Positions 34,716-48,800 of a stretch of 64,000 bases of DNA are shown here, piece after piece; the stretch's first letter is position 1, and every line of letters starts with the position of its first letter. Origin of the DNA: Ophthalmolycus amberensis. Lineage: Eukaryota; Chordata; Actinopteri; Perciformes; Zoarcidae. The position numbers and the translations under genes are program-made. A model generated the notes under the pieces. That model ran no database searches. It saw only the letters and a program-made list of their open reading frames with translations, and was not told the origin of the DNA. Location: the NCBI GenBank assembly GCA_024529925.1, contig JAFEUB010000812.1, forward strand, positions 719,001 through 783,000, written 5' to 3'.

Positions 34716-36279
34716 TCACGGGTCAATTAAGGTCAGCCTCGGAGTAGTGTGCATGCTTTGGAACAATATTACACAGTCCAAAATGTAACTGAGTACACCT
34801 TTACTTGTCCTCTCTGAGCCGTTATAACCTTTTCAGATTGATATTGAAATATTAAAACGCCCTGCGATCACCTCCAACTGTCAAACGGGAAAACCGAGGG
34901 AAACTCCTGGGCGAATACAGGCTCCACACCCATGAACACACCCATGATTGGCGGGAAGCAGGGAGGAGTGCTTTTATATTAATCCTCCTATCAAATGAAA
35001 CCCCTTATTCCAGGTCACAGACACACACACACAGACACATGCTGACTCAGACGGCATCACTGCATGTACAGGCAGCTCGTCTCTTCTCCCTTTTACCCTT
35101 CATAAGAGGAGCGTTTTAATTGTTCTGTCCGGGGGGTTGTCTCAAATCTTCCTCAGTCTGCATGTCAATGCGTGTGTGTGTGTGTGTGTGTGTGTGTCAA
35201 GGGAAAGTTTTTTCAGTCAAGTGAAAGGATTAAAAGTGTTGATGGGTAGGCCTAATGATGATAATTGCTGGTGTTCAGGGTGTGGCTGCTTGTCTAGCAT
35301 TGTTCTCAGATATTACAGGAAATCAGGAACACACATCTTTATGGTTTGATTTCATTGATCTGTTTCACATTGAAATACAGTTTCTTCTATATGATGTTAA
35401 AAGTCACCAAATTGAGCTCAGAGCGCTCTCAAAGTTAATGTTTGGGTCTGCAGACGCCATTGTAGTTCACACTCTTAAGACAAACGATATTTCTACGTGG
35501 TTGAGGTCCGCATAATGAAGTAAGAGCAGAGTCGGCTATGCAAACGATGCACGGGCGCGGCCCTGCAGTGTCTTCTCTGCTCAGCACCCTCAGGGCTATA
35601 GTGGCATGTCGAGGTAACGTTCATGCCTGCACTTGTGTAACCAGGTGGTGCCGAAAGAGCAAATGTCAATTCAAAAGTAATTATGTCCATAAATAAGGAA
35701 TGGCAATGAGCAAATTTAAAGAAATATCTAAATGTTTAGCAAAAAGTGCTACTTATATTTACTATCTATCTGAATGGCTATGTGCTAATGTGTTGTGCAT
35801 TACTCAGTGCTAGTACAAACAAAAAGAGATGAGTGAGAAGATAAACGATTCATTAGACTCTGAGGTAAATGAGTTTGGGTATTTTTATCGGCCTGGAACT
35901 GGATCCAAAATCCAAACGGCTATTGGAACCAGAACAGGGGAGGCTGAGCCAGAAATGGATGTGAAACAAATTCCCAGTTTGCTTCACATGTGATGAAGAA
36001 GAAAACACATAAAAAGACAAATAGCCCTTGCAGCTACAAAGAGACGTGATACCTTCCACTCGCACAAAATGGCAGATGCTGCAACTGCATCAGTGTCCTT
36101 TTTAAGATGTGACTCATTGATTATGTTTTTTTTTTACTTATTGAAATGGACTTTGCCTGTGTCATTTGCATTTGTGTTGTATTCACAGACACTATTTGCA
36201 CAAACTTGAAATGTTCTGATACTGACTCTGCGGTGGAGGTAAGGGTGGGGCTGAGTATGTAGCAACCAGAAACCAGAAA

Positions 36280-36318
<39 letters not shown>

Positions 36319-38015
36319 CACGTGCAGATAGTTATATAAAAGGAAGAGACAGGACTTTCATTCTCGAGCGTTTGATATGAATCATAGGGAGTGAGGAAGA
36401 AGAGAAGTATACGTTTTGTGTTTGCACCTGTGCAGGTGTGTGTGAGAAAGAGAATGAGCAGAAGGGAGGGTAAGGGAAAGACAAGACGCATTCATCGCCT
36501 GAGGGACTTCGCATCAAAGGTGAAAGACGTGACTGTGCAGGGAATCGGTGAGAACTGAGATGAGCTAAGCATGGCTGCCCATATCCCATGTTTTCTTAGA
36601 TATTATGCTGATATTGCACCTCAACGGTATCTAAAGATAGTGCATATCTATAGGAAATGACACAAATAAGAACGTCCACTGTGTGTAGTGCTGTCTGGCT
36701 TTACGGCAGTAGGACAGGAGGCTACTGCAGCTCACTGATCCTGTAACAGAGGTGTACCTGTGCAGCAGGGTGACATGGATATGCCTCTTGGGGGTATGGA
36801 GACAGAGCCGGGGAGGGGGTGAATGGGAGGGAGGGGCCGTCTGGGAGCCGTCACATGACACCTGAACCAATCTGGGTCACTGGTCTCATGAAGATGAATT
36901 ATTCCACTCCAGGCCTGTCAGTAGAGTACAGATCACCTCTGATGTAACTTTATTAGGAAGACTTGAAGGAGCATGGCGGTGTCATTACTAATCATGTTAC
37001 ATGTATGTTTTTCCAAAGCATGATGTAGTGGTTCAGATGTGTCTTACCAGCCTTCCATCGATTTCCACTTATTTCCCTATATATGACAATCCTTGTCAGC
37101 TGTCAAATATCTCCATACACACAGACACAAGATTAGTATCGGTTTTATCATCAAGCTCTTGGAAAGAACGCGCACACACTTCCCAAACTGACAAATATAA
37201 AAGCCAACATGATGGATTGGTATCTTAAGCTTGTTTCAAATGTGCAAACAAGTAAATTAGATATCGATAATAATAACCAGATATCATATCAGCTTAAATA
37301 AGTAGGAGTGTATATATAAATAAAACACATTGTGGTAAACTTAAATGCGATGTAAAACATGTTCAAAAATCTAAAAAATACACCTTGTAAAAAAACACCA
37401 GCAATAATGTAACAAATATATTACTTATAATAAAGCAGCTAAACAAAATGTGCAAAAAAGAAGAGTGATATTATCCTTTAAATTCAAAGGGATGGTTTCA
37501 CAAATAAAATCAATAAATAAATAAGTTTAGATGTGTTTCTTGTTGGACAACCGTTTGTCCATCTGCCTGCTGGTGCTTCTACTGCTGTGTCTCTGCTGGT
37601 TGCCTGGCAACCTCGGAGAGACAAAAAGGTTTTTCCTGCACCGAGCCGTGTTCGCCAAGAAATAGTTGTGGCATGTGTTCGTGTTTCTCCTGCGAGTGTT
37701 CTACAGAATACCATTTTACTTACAGTTAGCTGCACACACAAACAGAAAGAGAGGACAAGAACAGCAGTGGGAGCAGCTTCTTAACTACAGAATGAACAAT
37801 TAGTCTGAATTGATTGCAGCCTAATTAAAGATATCCAGCAAGTACTGAAACACAACCCAACTAAACAAATGTTGGCCTAATTTACAGCAATGCAATTCAC
37901 TGTAAAACCCAGAAAATGTATTTTTTACATATCTGTTTGTGTAACAAATAAGATCTGATGTGTTAATTAATGAGCTTGAAAGGGGCTAGTGAGTGTTTTC
38001 TTCTTATTTTTTTAC
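34716..38015. other. Intergenic stretch with microsatellites
   Basis: No gene seen. The segment holds (TG)n at 35171-35197 and (CA)n at 36280-36314. The part at 37485-37760 (ggatggtttcacaaata followed by gttgcctggcaacctcgg) has the look of an interspersed repeat but could not be named. Confidence 0.45.
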
Positions 38016-38019
38016 TTTG

Positions 38020-38240
38020 GACAAAGCCAGCTAATTGTTTCCCCCTGCTTCCAGTCTTTATGCTAAGCTAGGCTAATTGCCTCTCAGCTCTAACACTGAC
38101 TGCACACATGCGATTGATATCAACTTTCTTAACTCTTGGAAAGAAAGCCAATAAGCACATTTCCAAAAATGCAGAACAGTTAGAGCAGCTATACGTGTAG
38201 CAACTGAACACCATTAAAATATCACCATGTTCACATTGAT
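38020..38240. repeat. High-copy fish repeat with 'tatgctaagctaggctaa' motif
   Basis: The phrases gacaaagccagctaattg, ccccctgcttccagtc, tttatgctaagctaggct, ttcttaactcttggaaag and aaagccaataagcaca match a very common teleost interspersed element known from many introns. The ends are approximate. Confidence 0.55.
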
Positions 38241-38453
38241 ATATTCGTGAAAGTATCATGAACTAATTAAGAGTTTGGGAACAGTGACATTTAATTCAAT
38301 TTAGCTTGCTTTAATTTGACTTACAAAAATGTAATTAGTTTTTGTGTGGAGGGGGGTCACATTCTGTATGGGAACCAAAGAATGCCTGAGCCAGATCTGG
38401 TATGTGCTATAAAATGGGTGTGGCTGGCAGACTGTAACAGATGACACACAGGA

Positions 38454-38490
<37 letters not shown>
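38454..38490. repeat. (CA)n microsatellite
   Basis: About 18 CA units in the intergenic space upstream of slc22a23. Confidence 0.95.
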
Positions 38491-38492
<2 letters not shown>

Positions 38493-39504
38493 GGGTGGGG
38501 TGAGGAAGAAGGTGAGAGATGAGTGAGAGCTGAGTACACTGTCAGCCGCACCCTGAATACCAGCCCCATGTCATTCAGGGGCATCAGGAGTAAAACGGTT
38601 TGCCATTAGGTTGATACACGCACGCGCTTGACTACAGGCCTTTCTGTTGCAGAGGGAAAATCTGTCACTCGCACTCAGTCCTTTGGGAGCAGCTGCAGCC
38701 ACATTAACACGCTCTCCATTTATATCCGTCAGGAGACATTTAAATCTCACTTCCTCGCTTCATTGCATGTCGTATAACCTATGTTCTGTCTCGTTATTAT
38801 GCTGATAGTCTGATTAATTGAGACAAACCGATGTGAGGGCGGGTATTTTGATCGTTTGACTCCCCCTCGCGGCTGACAGGCAGCACGCCACCCAAAAACA
38901 CTGACATCCTCCTATTGTCTCCTAAAACCAGGAACTAATACTGCCTATTGTAAAAAAGAAAAAAAGAAAAACGCATGACGTAAAACCTCCATGGGACGTT
39001 CAGTAAACGCACCACCACAATCCGCCTTCATAAAAAAAAGAACTACAGCAATATCACCGCTTTATCATTTCATCGTAAATCATCTTGTGTCGACGGGAAA
39101 CGTGGATGATTGATTCATAACAAGCTTCATATTTGGTGGAAAGGGCAGAGGCTGCACAAAGGGAATCATTGTGGCTTGCAGATGCCCATCAGTGGTGCAG
39201 TCGCCCCTTTGAAGGCTCTCCAATCGCAGCGCATAGCGCGACCGAGGGAGGGCGGGGCTTGGTCTCCCCCCATCTCCACTCCCAGCGCCACTTCAGCACC
39301 GTGTCCCATTGACTGGACGGCGACAAAACCGAACAGCGTGTTCCACCACGTCTCTGAACTCCACGCCGTCAAAGTGGACCGGTGATGACCCGGCGCTCGG
39401 ATATTCTGGACTTGAGAAGAGCTAATGCGCATCTCCAGGAGGTCACCGTTTGGGCAGGTATGAGACCTGTGGCGCTCGTGGATGAAGGACCAGCAGATGT
39501 CTAG

Positions 39505-39746
39505 AGAAGAAATAAGAAGAAACCTTTTTTATTGTCATATACATTTTCACATACACGAAATTTGACTTCTGCATTTGACCCATCCCTGTATATAGGGAGC
39601 AGTGGGCTGCCAATGATAGGCGCCCGGGGAGCCGGGGGTTCAGTGTCTTGCTCAGGTACACTTCGACACGTGACACGTTCCAGTCAAGGATCGAACCATT
39701 GACCCTGCGGTTACCAGACGGTTAACCCAGTGAGCCACGGTCGCCC
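39505..39746 (-). mobile_element. tRNA-derived SINE, copy 1, in slc22a23 5' region
   Basis: Read on the minus strand, the element starts with gcgaccgtggctcactgggt (A-box region) and has a perfect B-box ggttcgatcc (39688-39697 in reverse). It continues through a body with cactgctccctatatacagg, and ends with tgacaataaaaa and a simple A/T-rich tail. A second copy at 46717-46957 has the same order and orientation. It lies about 475 bp upstream of the slc22a23 start codon, within the likely promoter or 5' UTR. Confidence 0.8.
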
Positions 39747-39749
39747 CCG

Positions 39750-40221
39750 TGTAGAGGACCCCAGTGTGGATGTAGCCCCATATTCTACTTCTACATCACC
39801 AGCAGGCCTGGCCCACTTCAGCTTCACATGGATGGATCTCACTGTCGGAGCTGTACTCATGGAATACAAAGCCCGTGCTGGTGAGCATGCCTGCCTGTCC
39901 GCGTCCACTCCTCCCCGGGAGCCTCTTCAGAGCCCTCTCCTCCTGACACCGCTTCTCCACTTGGACATCCCCTGGTCGCTTCAAGCCCCCCTCGCCATGA
40001 AGACGACTGCTCGGTGATTTTGGTGCCTCTGCACGCCTGCACGGACCAAAGACCCCCTATTTTTGGATCGGGCTTTTGTTGGCTACACACAGGATTTATC
40101 TGCGCTGTGGGCTTCCTTTGTGTCAAAGGGCTTAACGCACAGTGCGCGGACGGCAACAGAGCGGGGGCTTTTTGCTTCGACCGCTGTTGCGCCCAGCTTC
40201 TCTCTTTGTGACCGGGCCGTG
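39750..40221 (+). promoter_or_regulatory. slc22a23: slc22a23 5' UTR and core promoter region
   Basis: A GC- and CpG-rich stretch directly upstream of the start codon, continuing into the equally GC-rich first exon. The frame is open upstream of 40222 to about 40063, but no in-frame ATG occurs there; the first usable ATG is 40222. The transcription start is not visible. A second GC-rich patch (39220-39400) lies upstream of the intervening SINE and could be an alternative promoter. Confidence 0.4.
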
Positions 40222-42798
40222 ATGGCAGCCGGCCGCCCGGAGGCGCAGGGCCACCCGCCCGAGAACGGCTTCACCCCGCTGGAACACCCGGTGCCACGGC
40301 TACTCCCGCACATCGACGGCACGGTCCTGCCATCTCTGGGGGGTTTTGGGAAACATCAGAAGCAGCTCGTGGTCCTGACCTGGATACCGGCATTGTTCAT
40401 CGGCTTTAGTCAGTTTTCGGATTATTTCCTCCTGGCTCAGCCCAATGGCACGTGCATGCAACCCCTCGCGAACGACAGTAACTGGACCACGGCATTCCCG
40501 CCGGTCACCGTCGCCAGCGGCGCGCCCCCGCTGCAGCTCACAGGCAACGGAACCGAGGGCGCATACGGCGACAGCGGCGGTATGCCGTGCGACTGCAAGG
40601 AGTTGAGGCTGGAGCTGCAGACGGGACTGAGTCAGAATGTGGTTACCAAGGTAGCGACTGAGCGCCAGATAGACCATAGTTATCTCTGACAGAGCTCTCT
40701 GTTCACCATCATCCTCCTCATCCTCACCACCCTCTGTCTTCATCATCACTGCCACTCACAGAGCAGAGCAGAGGCTGATACACGAGTTACCCACTGACCT
40801 CAATATGAGAGGACGTGTGTCAGAGACAGCAGCTGATGACTATGCTGTAGCTTGGTTTTTCAGAATTATGGTTGAAGTCAGTATCGTGTTATTAATAAGA
40901 CAATCACAATATGGCCAATTGATACCAAATCAAAGTTCAGTGCTGCACTGGTATGCATTACATCACACAGAGTGGGGAAACTGTCCCAGAGCCAGAGAAC
41001 CAGGGGCTGCACCGATGCACCCCTTTCCCTCTAGGCTGCCTTGACTTAGTGAATACAGCGAGTAATGGAGACATTGACATTAAAAACGTCATTAAAGAAG
41101 GAACTGTATTTAATGTTGCCAATATACCAATCTGCTTAATAACGCCCAGAGCTCCAGATTTACCGTGTGCTGGTTTGTGTTAATTGAATTGTGCATTTAT
41201 TTGGGAATATTGAAACCCTGTTTTGAATAAGTCAAAATCCAGCTTCAAAACCTTTAATATTTTTGCCTATATGTTACTAGTTAAAACAAATGTATTTAAT
41301 CACATTACAGCAGAGCCAATCTGGGGCCAAAAAAAACCCTGTAGCCTACATGTTGTAGAGAGACCGGATGAAACGGGGCCCCTGGGACCCCGAGCAAGTT
41401 AATCCTGCCATGCACTTGTGTAAAACCAACTTTGATAACTGAGCTTTGCTTTGAATAATTTCGACAACAGCATTTTGTAACATGATAAAAACTGGACGGC
41501 CATATCATCAAGGTGCCATTCCACTGAAAGTCGATAAACAGCAACGCCGAGTTTCCACCCGGCTCTGGCCTCTGTGCATGACTGATATCTGTTTTCTCAG
41601 ATAACGCTGGTGCTAATGGGCCGTTCGCAATAAAGCCACACTGACTGAGTTCACCGCATCACCACCGGCCATTTCACAACCAAAATCATCAGCCATAACC
41701 AATAATCATCCCCTTCTCGGCTCCTCGGCACAGTGGGAGGCTCAGCATGGAGTTCTGTAAATCATTGTTAAACACCAACGCGTCCTCACACGGCTGAATC
41801 GCTCTGCTGCGCTCCTGCAGATCCTTTCAGGGTCGTGCACATATATGAGTACACATCGTGCTTCCACATGTGTCCTTGGCGGAGTTTCAGATGCTGAGGG
41901 CTGCGGCGGTGTGTGCACTGACCCATGGGCTTCGGTGGAAAGAGTGGAAAGCTATTGATTTCTGTTATTATAGACACGCGCCCACATTCTCTCACACGCT
42001 TTCTCGTTTTTTCCTTCCGAGATGCACGTTTCAATATTTCAAAAGCGTTTGCAGCATGTTTGCACACTCATCAACCTTCATGAATTATTGAGGCTACAGG
42101 TTTTCTTTGTCTCCAGATTGGCTCTGCTGTGATGAAATACATTCGTTTTAACTCATAAAACAGTAAGTCAGAGAGGTTGACAGACTTCCGATGAGGAAAA
42201 CCCACATTTCTTTGTGTTTCTGTGCAGCTTTCAGATTAAAACTTCTCAGCTGCTGATGTTTGATTCCCTTTTATCTTGTTGTGGGTGGTTGTCTCTGAAA
42301 AGCTGACTAATATTCCTCTCTCTGTGTTTTGTCTCTCGTTTCAGTGGAACCTGGTGTGTGACTCAGCCTGGAAGGTGCACATTGCCAAGTTCTCTTTGCT
42401 GGTGGGCTCCATATTTGGCTACCTAGTGATGGGTGTCATGGCTGACTGGTAAGCTGCCTCTTTTATGTCTCTTTTGTGCTCCTTTACCACTTCTGTTCGT
42501 ACACCCTAAAATATCGATTCATCTAAGGTACAAAAAATATATTTTCTCACTTAAATCTACTCAAATCGAACTGCGAAGTTAGTTTTGGTTTGATTTGTGT
42601 AGATTTCCTTTAATACTTATGCCTACACCACAAAACAATTGAGGTGGATGGAGTTTTCTTTATGTGCTTAAAACTTTGAATCATCAGTTATCAGTTTTGC
42701 AAGTATTAGGTCGTAAACCAAAGAATTACAAGATTCATCCTGTGCAGAGAAATTTCAATCTGAATCAAAAGTTGTGTGCCAACACATCTCATAGATGT

Positions 42799-42852
<54 letters not shown>

Positions 42853-45800
42853 CTGGATAAGTAAAAACCTTGACCTGCTAATGGCACAAGAAGAAATGTT
42901 AAGGGATAATCTAAACCTTTAAGAGTCGCTCTTGGGGTAATATATCTGAACCAAATTTAAATGGCAATCCATCTGATATCTGTTGACATATTTCAGTCTG
43001 GATCCATTGGATTACCGACATTGCCATCCTTAAAGCTACACTCCTCGTGTGGCTAACAACTCGTCGTAACTTTTTTCCACTGTCTCGATCAGTCTGGCTA
43101 ACCCACAGATCTTGTTCTAATGAAAAGTTCCAGGAGTTACCAGGAGATTGTTTTCAGACAGAAGTGCTACTAAATTATTGAAATGTTTTTTTAATAGTCG
43201 TGAGCACCACAAACTAAACCTAGCTGCATGGCGAAGTGGGAAAATATGTTTATTTGTAATTGGGTGGCACGCTATTGTCAATTAAATTCACTGTGGCCGT
43301 GTCTGCAGCCTGTGAACCCCTTGAGCTGCCTCGTGGGAAAAAAGTGCCCACATTGTGTTTGGAATCAGTAACCATGGATACAATGTAAAGAAATGTCCTG
43401 GCCTCAGCTCTGACCTGACCCATTGACCCCTTACCCCCCACCCCCCCCACCCCTTCAACCAGGAAGTCCACAAAGTCTAAAGCAAACAATGACTGGATCA
43501 GTTTCAAAGCAAAAGCTCCTTTTCCTCAGTTTGCGACAGCTGTTAAACACTTTGCTACGTCTTTCTCTTTCTTGCTTCTCTCTGTTTCTGAAGGTTTGGT
43601 CGACACCCGGTGTTGATTCTCTCGGTGCTTTTCATGCTGGTGTTTGGTCTGAGTGTTGCCTTCTCTGTGAACGTCACCATGTTCAGCACCTTGCGCTTCT
43701 TTGAGGGATTCTGCTTGGCGGGCCTCGCTCTCTCCCTCTACGTGCTCAGTAAGTACACGCTGTCGCCTCCTCGTGCTCGTCTGCTTGTTTGTTTCTGCTT
43801 TCCCCTGCTCCTGTATTTCCTCATTCGTGCTCTGTCATTGATTGTGCTTATTCAATTGACTCATTATTGCCCGAATGGTACAGTATGGATCCCTGGGAAG
43901 GGACGTATATAAGGAAAACAATTGATGAAATCATGAAAGACCTTCTTTTGCGTTCTCTTGCATAACTTTTGAAACATATTTCCTGCCATTAGCAACAACA
44001 AGCCCTGTAAACTAAAAATCTAAACTAAATCTTCACATATTCAATGTTTTTGTCATAAAACTGTGGCTATACCTGCTTTCTACTTCTGCCTTTTAAGGTA
44101 GGTGGACTGTAAAAACTACAGATGTAAATGAGCTTTTAACTGTATCTGGTGCAATACATTTTCAGACTGAAATGTCCACTGTCCAGTTATTCTTTGATGG
44201 TTGTTGGCACCATATCTCCCCTGACATGTACTGTATCCTCACACAGCTCCTCTACACCTTATATAACAACGCATATTGTAGTATCTATGTGTACTATATT
44301 TTTAGGACATGTATGTGTAGACAGAGATAGTACATTCCTTAAACATTAAGGACAGTCCAATGTTTCTGGTTGGTAACCGAAGCAGAACACCCAGGGCCAG
44401 CACTCATTACAGCTCAACATCTGGACAGATGACACGGGAATACAGTGTTGGATATCATGAATAAGGGAGAAACTAACAGTTCCGATTATGTATTTCACGC
44501 AGTGCTATATACTGATGAAATGCTTTGGGAGCTGTATTTTTTTGTATGTACTTAACTTTGTTAAAGACATATGACTTTGAAAAGTTACCGCAATTGCCCT
44601 TGTAGAAACTCATTTCTTTAATAGGGAACATAGATAGTGAGATGGATACTAATGGAAGATGCATCAACCCTTTAGGGATTCCAATTATGTTGATGACACA
44701 CCGAATTACAGTACCTTCAAGCTAGCTCAACGATTAATTGCTTCAATGCTTAAGGTTTGTGGTGCAGATTAGAAGGCCTGATGTTTTCTGGCCACATCTT
44801 AAATATTTCCCTCTACAGTACGTCCTTTCTGTGGCTCTGCATTGCAGCCAATGGCCAAGGTGACACCGAACTGGCTGATAGCATTTTCATTTCTCCCGAG
44901 AATGCCCCCCCCCCCCCCCCCCCACTGCACTCCCCACTGTCCCCTCTCCCTGCTGCCCCCCCCTATTTTTTTTTTCCCCACCCTCTGTAGGCCTCCTCTG
45001 TCGGGCCAGTAGGAGATTAGTAGATCATAATGCGTGAAGCGAGGGCAGACTTTGTGCTCGGGCGGTGGGGCTGGTTTAGTTCCTCTCAGCAGGGGATCCT
45101 GATAAATATCTGCAGAACTGCTTCTAAAACAACAAACAAAATGGACGCCTCCGAGCCGTCTGCCGAGAGACTCCCGAGAGTCTAATTTTATCTGAGATGT
45201 ATACAAAGGCGAGTGAAAGACTAATAATATTGTGTTTTGTGGACCTTTGAGTCAACGTCACGGCCAGATGAGAATCTGAGAGTGGACTGGGATTTATATA
45301 TGATGGGTTTGAAATGAACACTGCTACGGGCTGAATGAGTTGAGGAAAATAACTAACGGTGATTCTTGCATTCATTTAAGAGCTGAACAGAACAGAATAT
45401 GATATGTTTCATCTTATGACATGTTCTTGCTACTATTGTTCTGACTAGTATCTGGTTTGGGATAAAGAGTCTCTGATGATCTGCATCAGCTGGTTGGTAA
45501 TCACCAGCAGGGTCCTGGCTGCTGTTTAAGAGAAGTTACGCCCACAAATGCCTCAGAAACGCTGAGGAAAGCCTTCTGCTGCTGTGCATTATTAAAAGTA
45601 TTACACATTAAGATATTCATTTGCAAGAGCTCGTGACTTAATTTGCTACTGTTTGAAACCGGTTTGCGTGTCCTCTTCGTCCTCTATATCCGTCTCTGCT
45701 CATTCACACTCACAGACACTTCACTCATTGTCCTCCGGTTATTTCAGTCTGTTTGTCAAACAACAACATCTGTAATGGGAGGCAATTTTTCTATATGTCA

Positions 45801-48800
45801 CTTGTTTGCGTGCTCAGTGTTGACAATGATGGGATAAGTGGCCGTGTGTGTGTGTGTTGAGTGTCTCTGCTGTTTGTGTGAGAGAACAGGTTGTATGCAT
45901 GCACTATGAAGTGCAAAAAAAAAAACGTGTTTGTGTGAGGTGTTTGTTGAGGAATACAGTAGGAGGAAAAGAACGAGTCGCTTTGAACTAAACTCACAGA
46001 CAACAGACGCTGCCGTCCCATTAGCAGTAAAATAAAGACATGTAGAATAACAGCACACATATTTGAAGCCTCCAATAAACACATTCTCAAAGGCTGAATA
46101 CATACTGTACTAACACATGAGCTGTGGGGCAATGCAACCCACTTTGCAATTGTTTTCAGTATTTCAAAGTAAAACAACACAGATGCAAAGTGGAATATGA
46201 AGCTTCTCATCACTGGACCTCGTTTCTGCTTTTATTGTTTGCCAAGAGGGGTGCATCAGTCACCCTGCAGGACGGACACAGTGCAGTCCATCAGTGTTTT
46301 GGCAGTGACACATTGTTTTGTTGTGTTGGCTCTGCGGTCCAGTACATTGGATTTGAGATGATAGGATAGCTATGAGGTTGAAGTGACTTTAGGATTTCAT
46401 TTCAAGGTTCTTCACATCCATGTTGGATGAACGTTTAGTGATCCTAAACAGACAAACAAGCAGTCGTCCAATGAAGTACTAGTAAAAGTAGCAATACAGT
46501 TCTGGAAAAATATTTTGTTACAGCTGGTGAAACACATTTTAACTACTTATTATATTAATCTGTAAAGTATATACTGTAAAGCTGTCAAAAAGGTGGAAGT
46601 AGTGGAATAAAAAGTATAATACTTCCCTCTGAGATGGAGTGGAGGTATAAAGTAGCATACAATTGAAATACTCAAGTAAGTACCTCAGAACTGCACTTAA
46701 GTACAATACTTGAGTAAGAAGAAGAAGAAACCATTTTTATTGTCATATACATTTACATACACGAAATGTGACTACTGCATTTGACCCATCCCTGTATATA
46801 GGGAGCAGTGGGCTGCCATTGATCGGCTGCCCGGGGAGCCGGGGGTTCAGTGTATTGCTCAGGTACACTTCGACACGTGACACATCCCAGTCGGGGATCG
46901 AACCGTTGACCTTCCGGTTCCCAGACGACCCTCTTAACCCAGTGAGCCACGGTCGCCTAAATATACCAAGGAGTGTGTACATCCACGTCAGGTGAACAGC
47001 GTAGGAAGTGCATCCTTTTTAAACATAGTCTCTCAGTTTTAAGGGCCGAAAAGTGATTGGATAAGAAGGATACACTTAAATAAAGTTGTCAAATATAAAG
47101 GGATATCAAATATGATTAAAACAATGTTAGTAGTTTTAACCATTAATAATAAAAATAAAAAGAAGACTGTACTCACTAATCCTTCAGTCTGACTCCACCA
47201 CTGGCTCCGTAGATCAGGGCGAGCTCGGGGCCGTATGGCTGTAAGATCTGCTGAGATCTGGGAATAATACAACACATCATTAAAACAAAGTCCTACAGGG
47301 AAAGAAACACGAGCAGTCAGACCATCACAGAGGCTGTAAGCATGCCAGCAGATTAGCAAATCTCATTTGGAAGAGAAAGCATCCATCACAGCTAAGACAT
47401 AAAACCTCCTTGTTCAGCGTTGATCCACTGTACAGCATGGTTGGATGCTCACACACAGTTTTCTTGTGCAACGAGGGATTTTCAAGGCGCAAGGTTTTCT
47501 GCCCTGCGTCTGGTCTCCAGCAGGTGAAACACGTAATCAGTGAGGTCGCGTGGCTGACTTGGCCAGTCAGAAACATGTCACCGTTCGTCCTTAAAGAAAA
47601 TCCTTTGTTGCCTCGTCTGCGTGTTAAGTATCATTATCCTGCTGCGTTGTGCTAACAAAAGGACAGATGCTAACACCCATTATGGATGTAAAAACCCTCA
47701 AATGAAAGCCAGCGCTTTAACATCAGAGTCGGGGAGAATGCTGAGCGAAGTAGATCAGATAGAGAGACACAAAAATGTGCATGTAGCACACACATCTACC
47801 GTATTATGGATGATCGTATGTTTATGTGCTTTGGTTGCACTGCTCCATCTTATCGTGCAAATACTCTTTCTGTCTGCCTCCTCTCCCCCTCACTGTAAAC
47901 GCAGCGCTGAATTTCTATTTCTAAATCCAGCAGCTCTCCGGCCTTTCCCATTTTCACTCTATGCTTCCCTCGACTCTCCTCTGCCCCATCCTCCCATCCT
48001 CCTCCTCCTCTCTCTCACTACCATTTCATTACTCTCACTTTCTCATTTTCTCGAGGCTCATTTGAAATCTCTCATCGTTCGGTTATCTCTCTGCAGCACG
48101 GCAGAGAATAATAAACTCCACTGGAGCTGCCAGCAGCAGCTTTAGTTTGCGCTGCTCATGTAAATGTGGTGATTTGTGTGTTGTTTGCATATCTGGTTGT
48201 TGCACCAATTCTGCATCCAGGGTTTATTTATTTTGTAATTTAGCACGTACCGATGGATCGTCCCCTGGGAGGCGTGAGGAAAGAGCTTTCCGTCTCCTCG
48301 TACCCGTTATCCAAACTCATCTGGAAAACAATATCATCATTAATACAATTGCTGTTTGGTCAAGACAGTGTTTAAAGACAAACCCTTAAGGACTACTCCG
48401 CTGAAAATCTATCTTTTCAGTGTTAAATATCACCCTCTGTTGGTTTTTTAAAGCTGCTCCTTCACAGCCGGCAGTTACGATGGATTCAAAAAGCATCAAA
48501 CGTCCGTAGAAACTTATCAAACCACTGCTGCAGCATAACCCACTTCTCTGTCCTTGATCCATACACTTCAGAGCTCACAGTGCGACGCAGAAAGACTGTG
48601 TTGGACTTTGCTGTGGAGAAACTAGAAGTGTGTTGGAGCAGAGCCATAGATTTGAAACGAGGGCTCAATAAAAGTGAGACCAGTGAGACAGTGAAATATG
48701 ATTCAGAGAGTCCAGTTGATGTATTCGATTCCTGAGTTTGAAGGTTTCTCAGACAGCAAAAAACACGCTGCAACGGTTTAAAACGTTATGAGGAAGTTAT

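Noticed and set aside
39685..39746. tRNA gene
   Set aside because: A- and B-boxes are present, but no cloverleaf was evident and they head a ~240-bp SINE that also occurs at 46717-46957.
40063..40221. Upstream extension of slc22a23
   Set aside because: The frame is open, but it begins with TTG and no in-frame ATG precedes 40222, which has a strong Kozak context and a family-like N-terminus.
47621..48145. Plus-strand open frame of 174 codons in slc22a23 intron 3
   Set aside because: Composition is low-complexity Leu/Ser/Pro from CT-rich sequence, with no recognisable domain or splice partners.
48486..48773. Minus-strand open frame of 95 codons in slc22a23 intron 3
   Set aside because: No known family recognised and no ATG-context or splice support; possibly an interspersed repeat, but this could not be shown.
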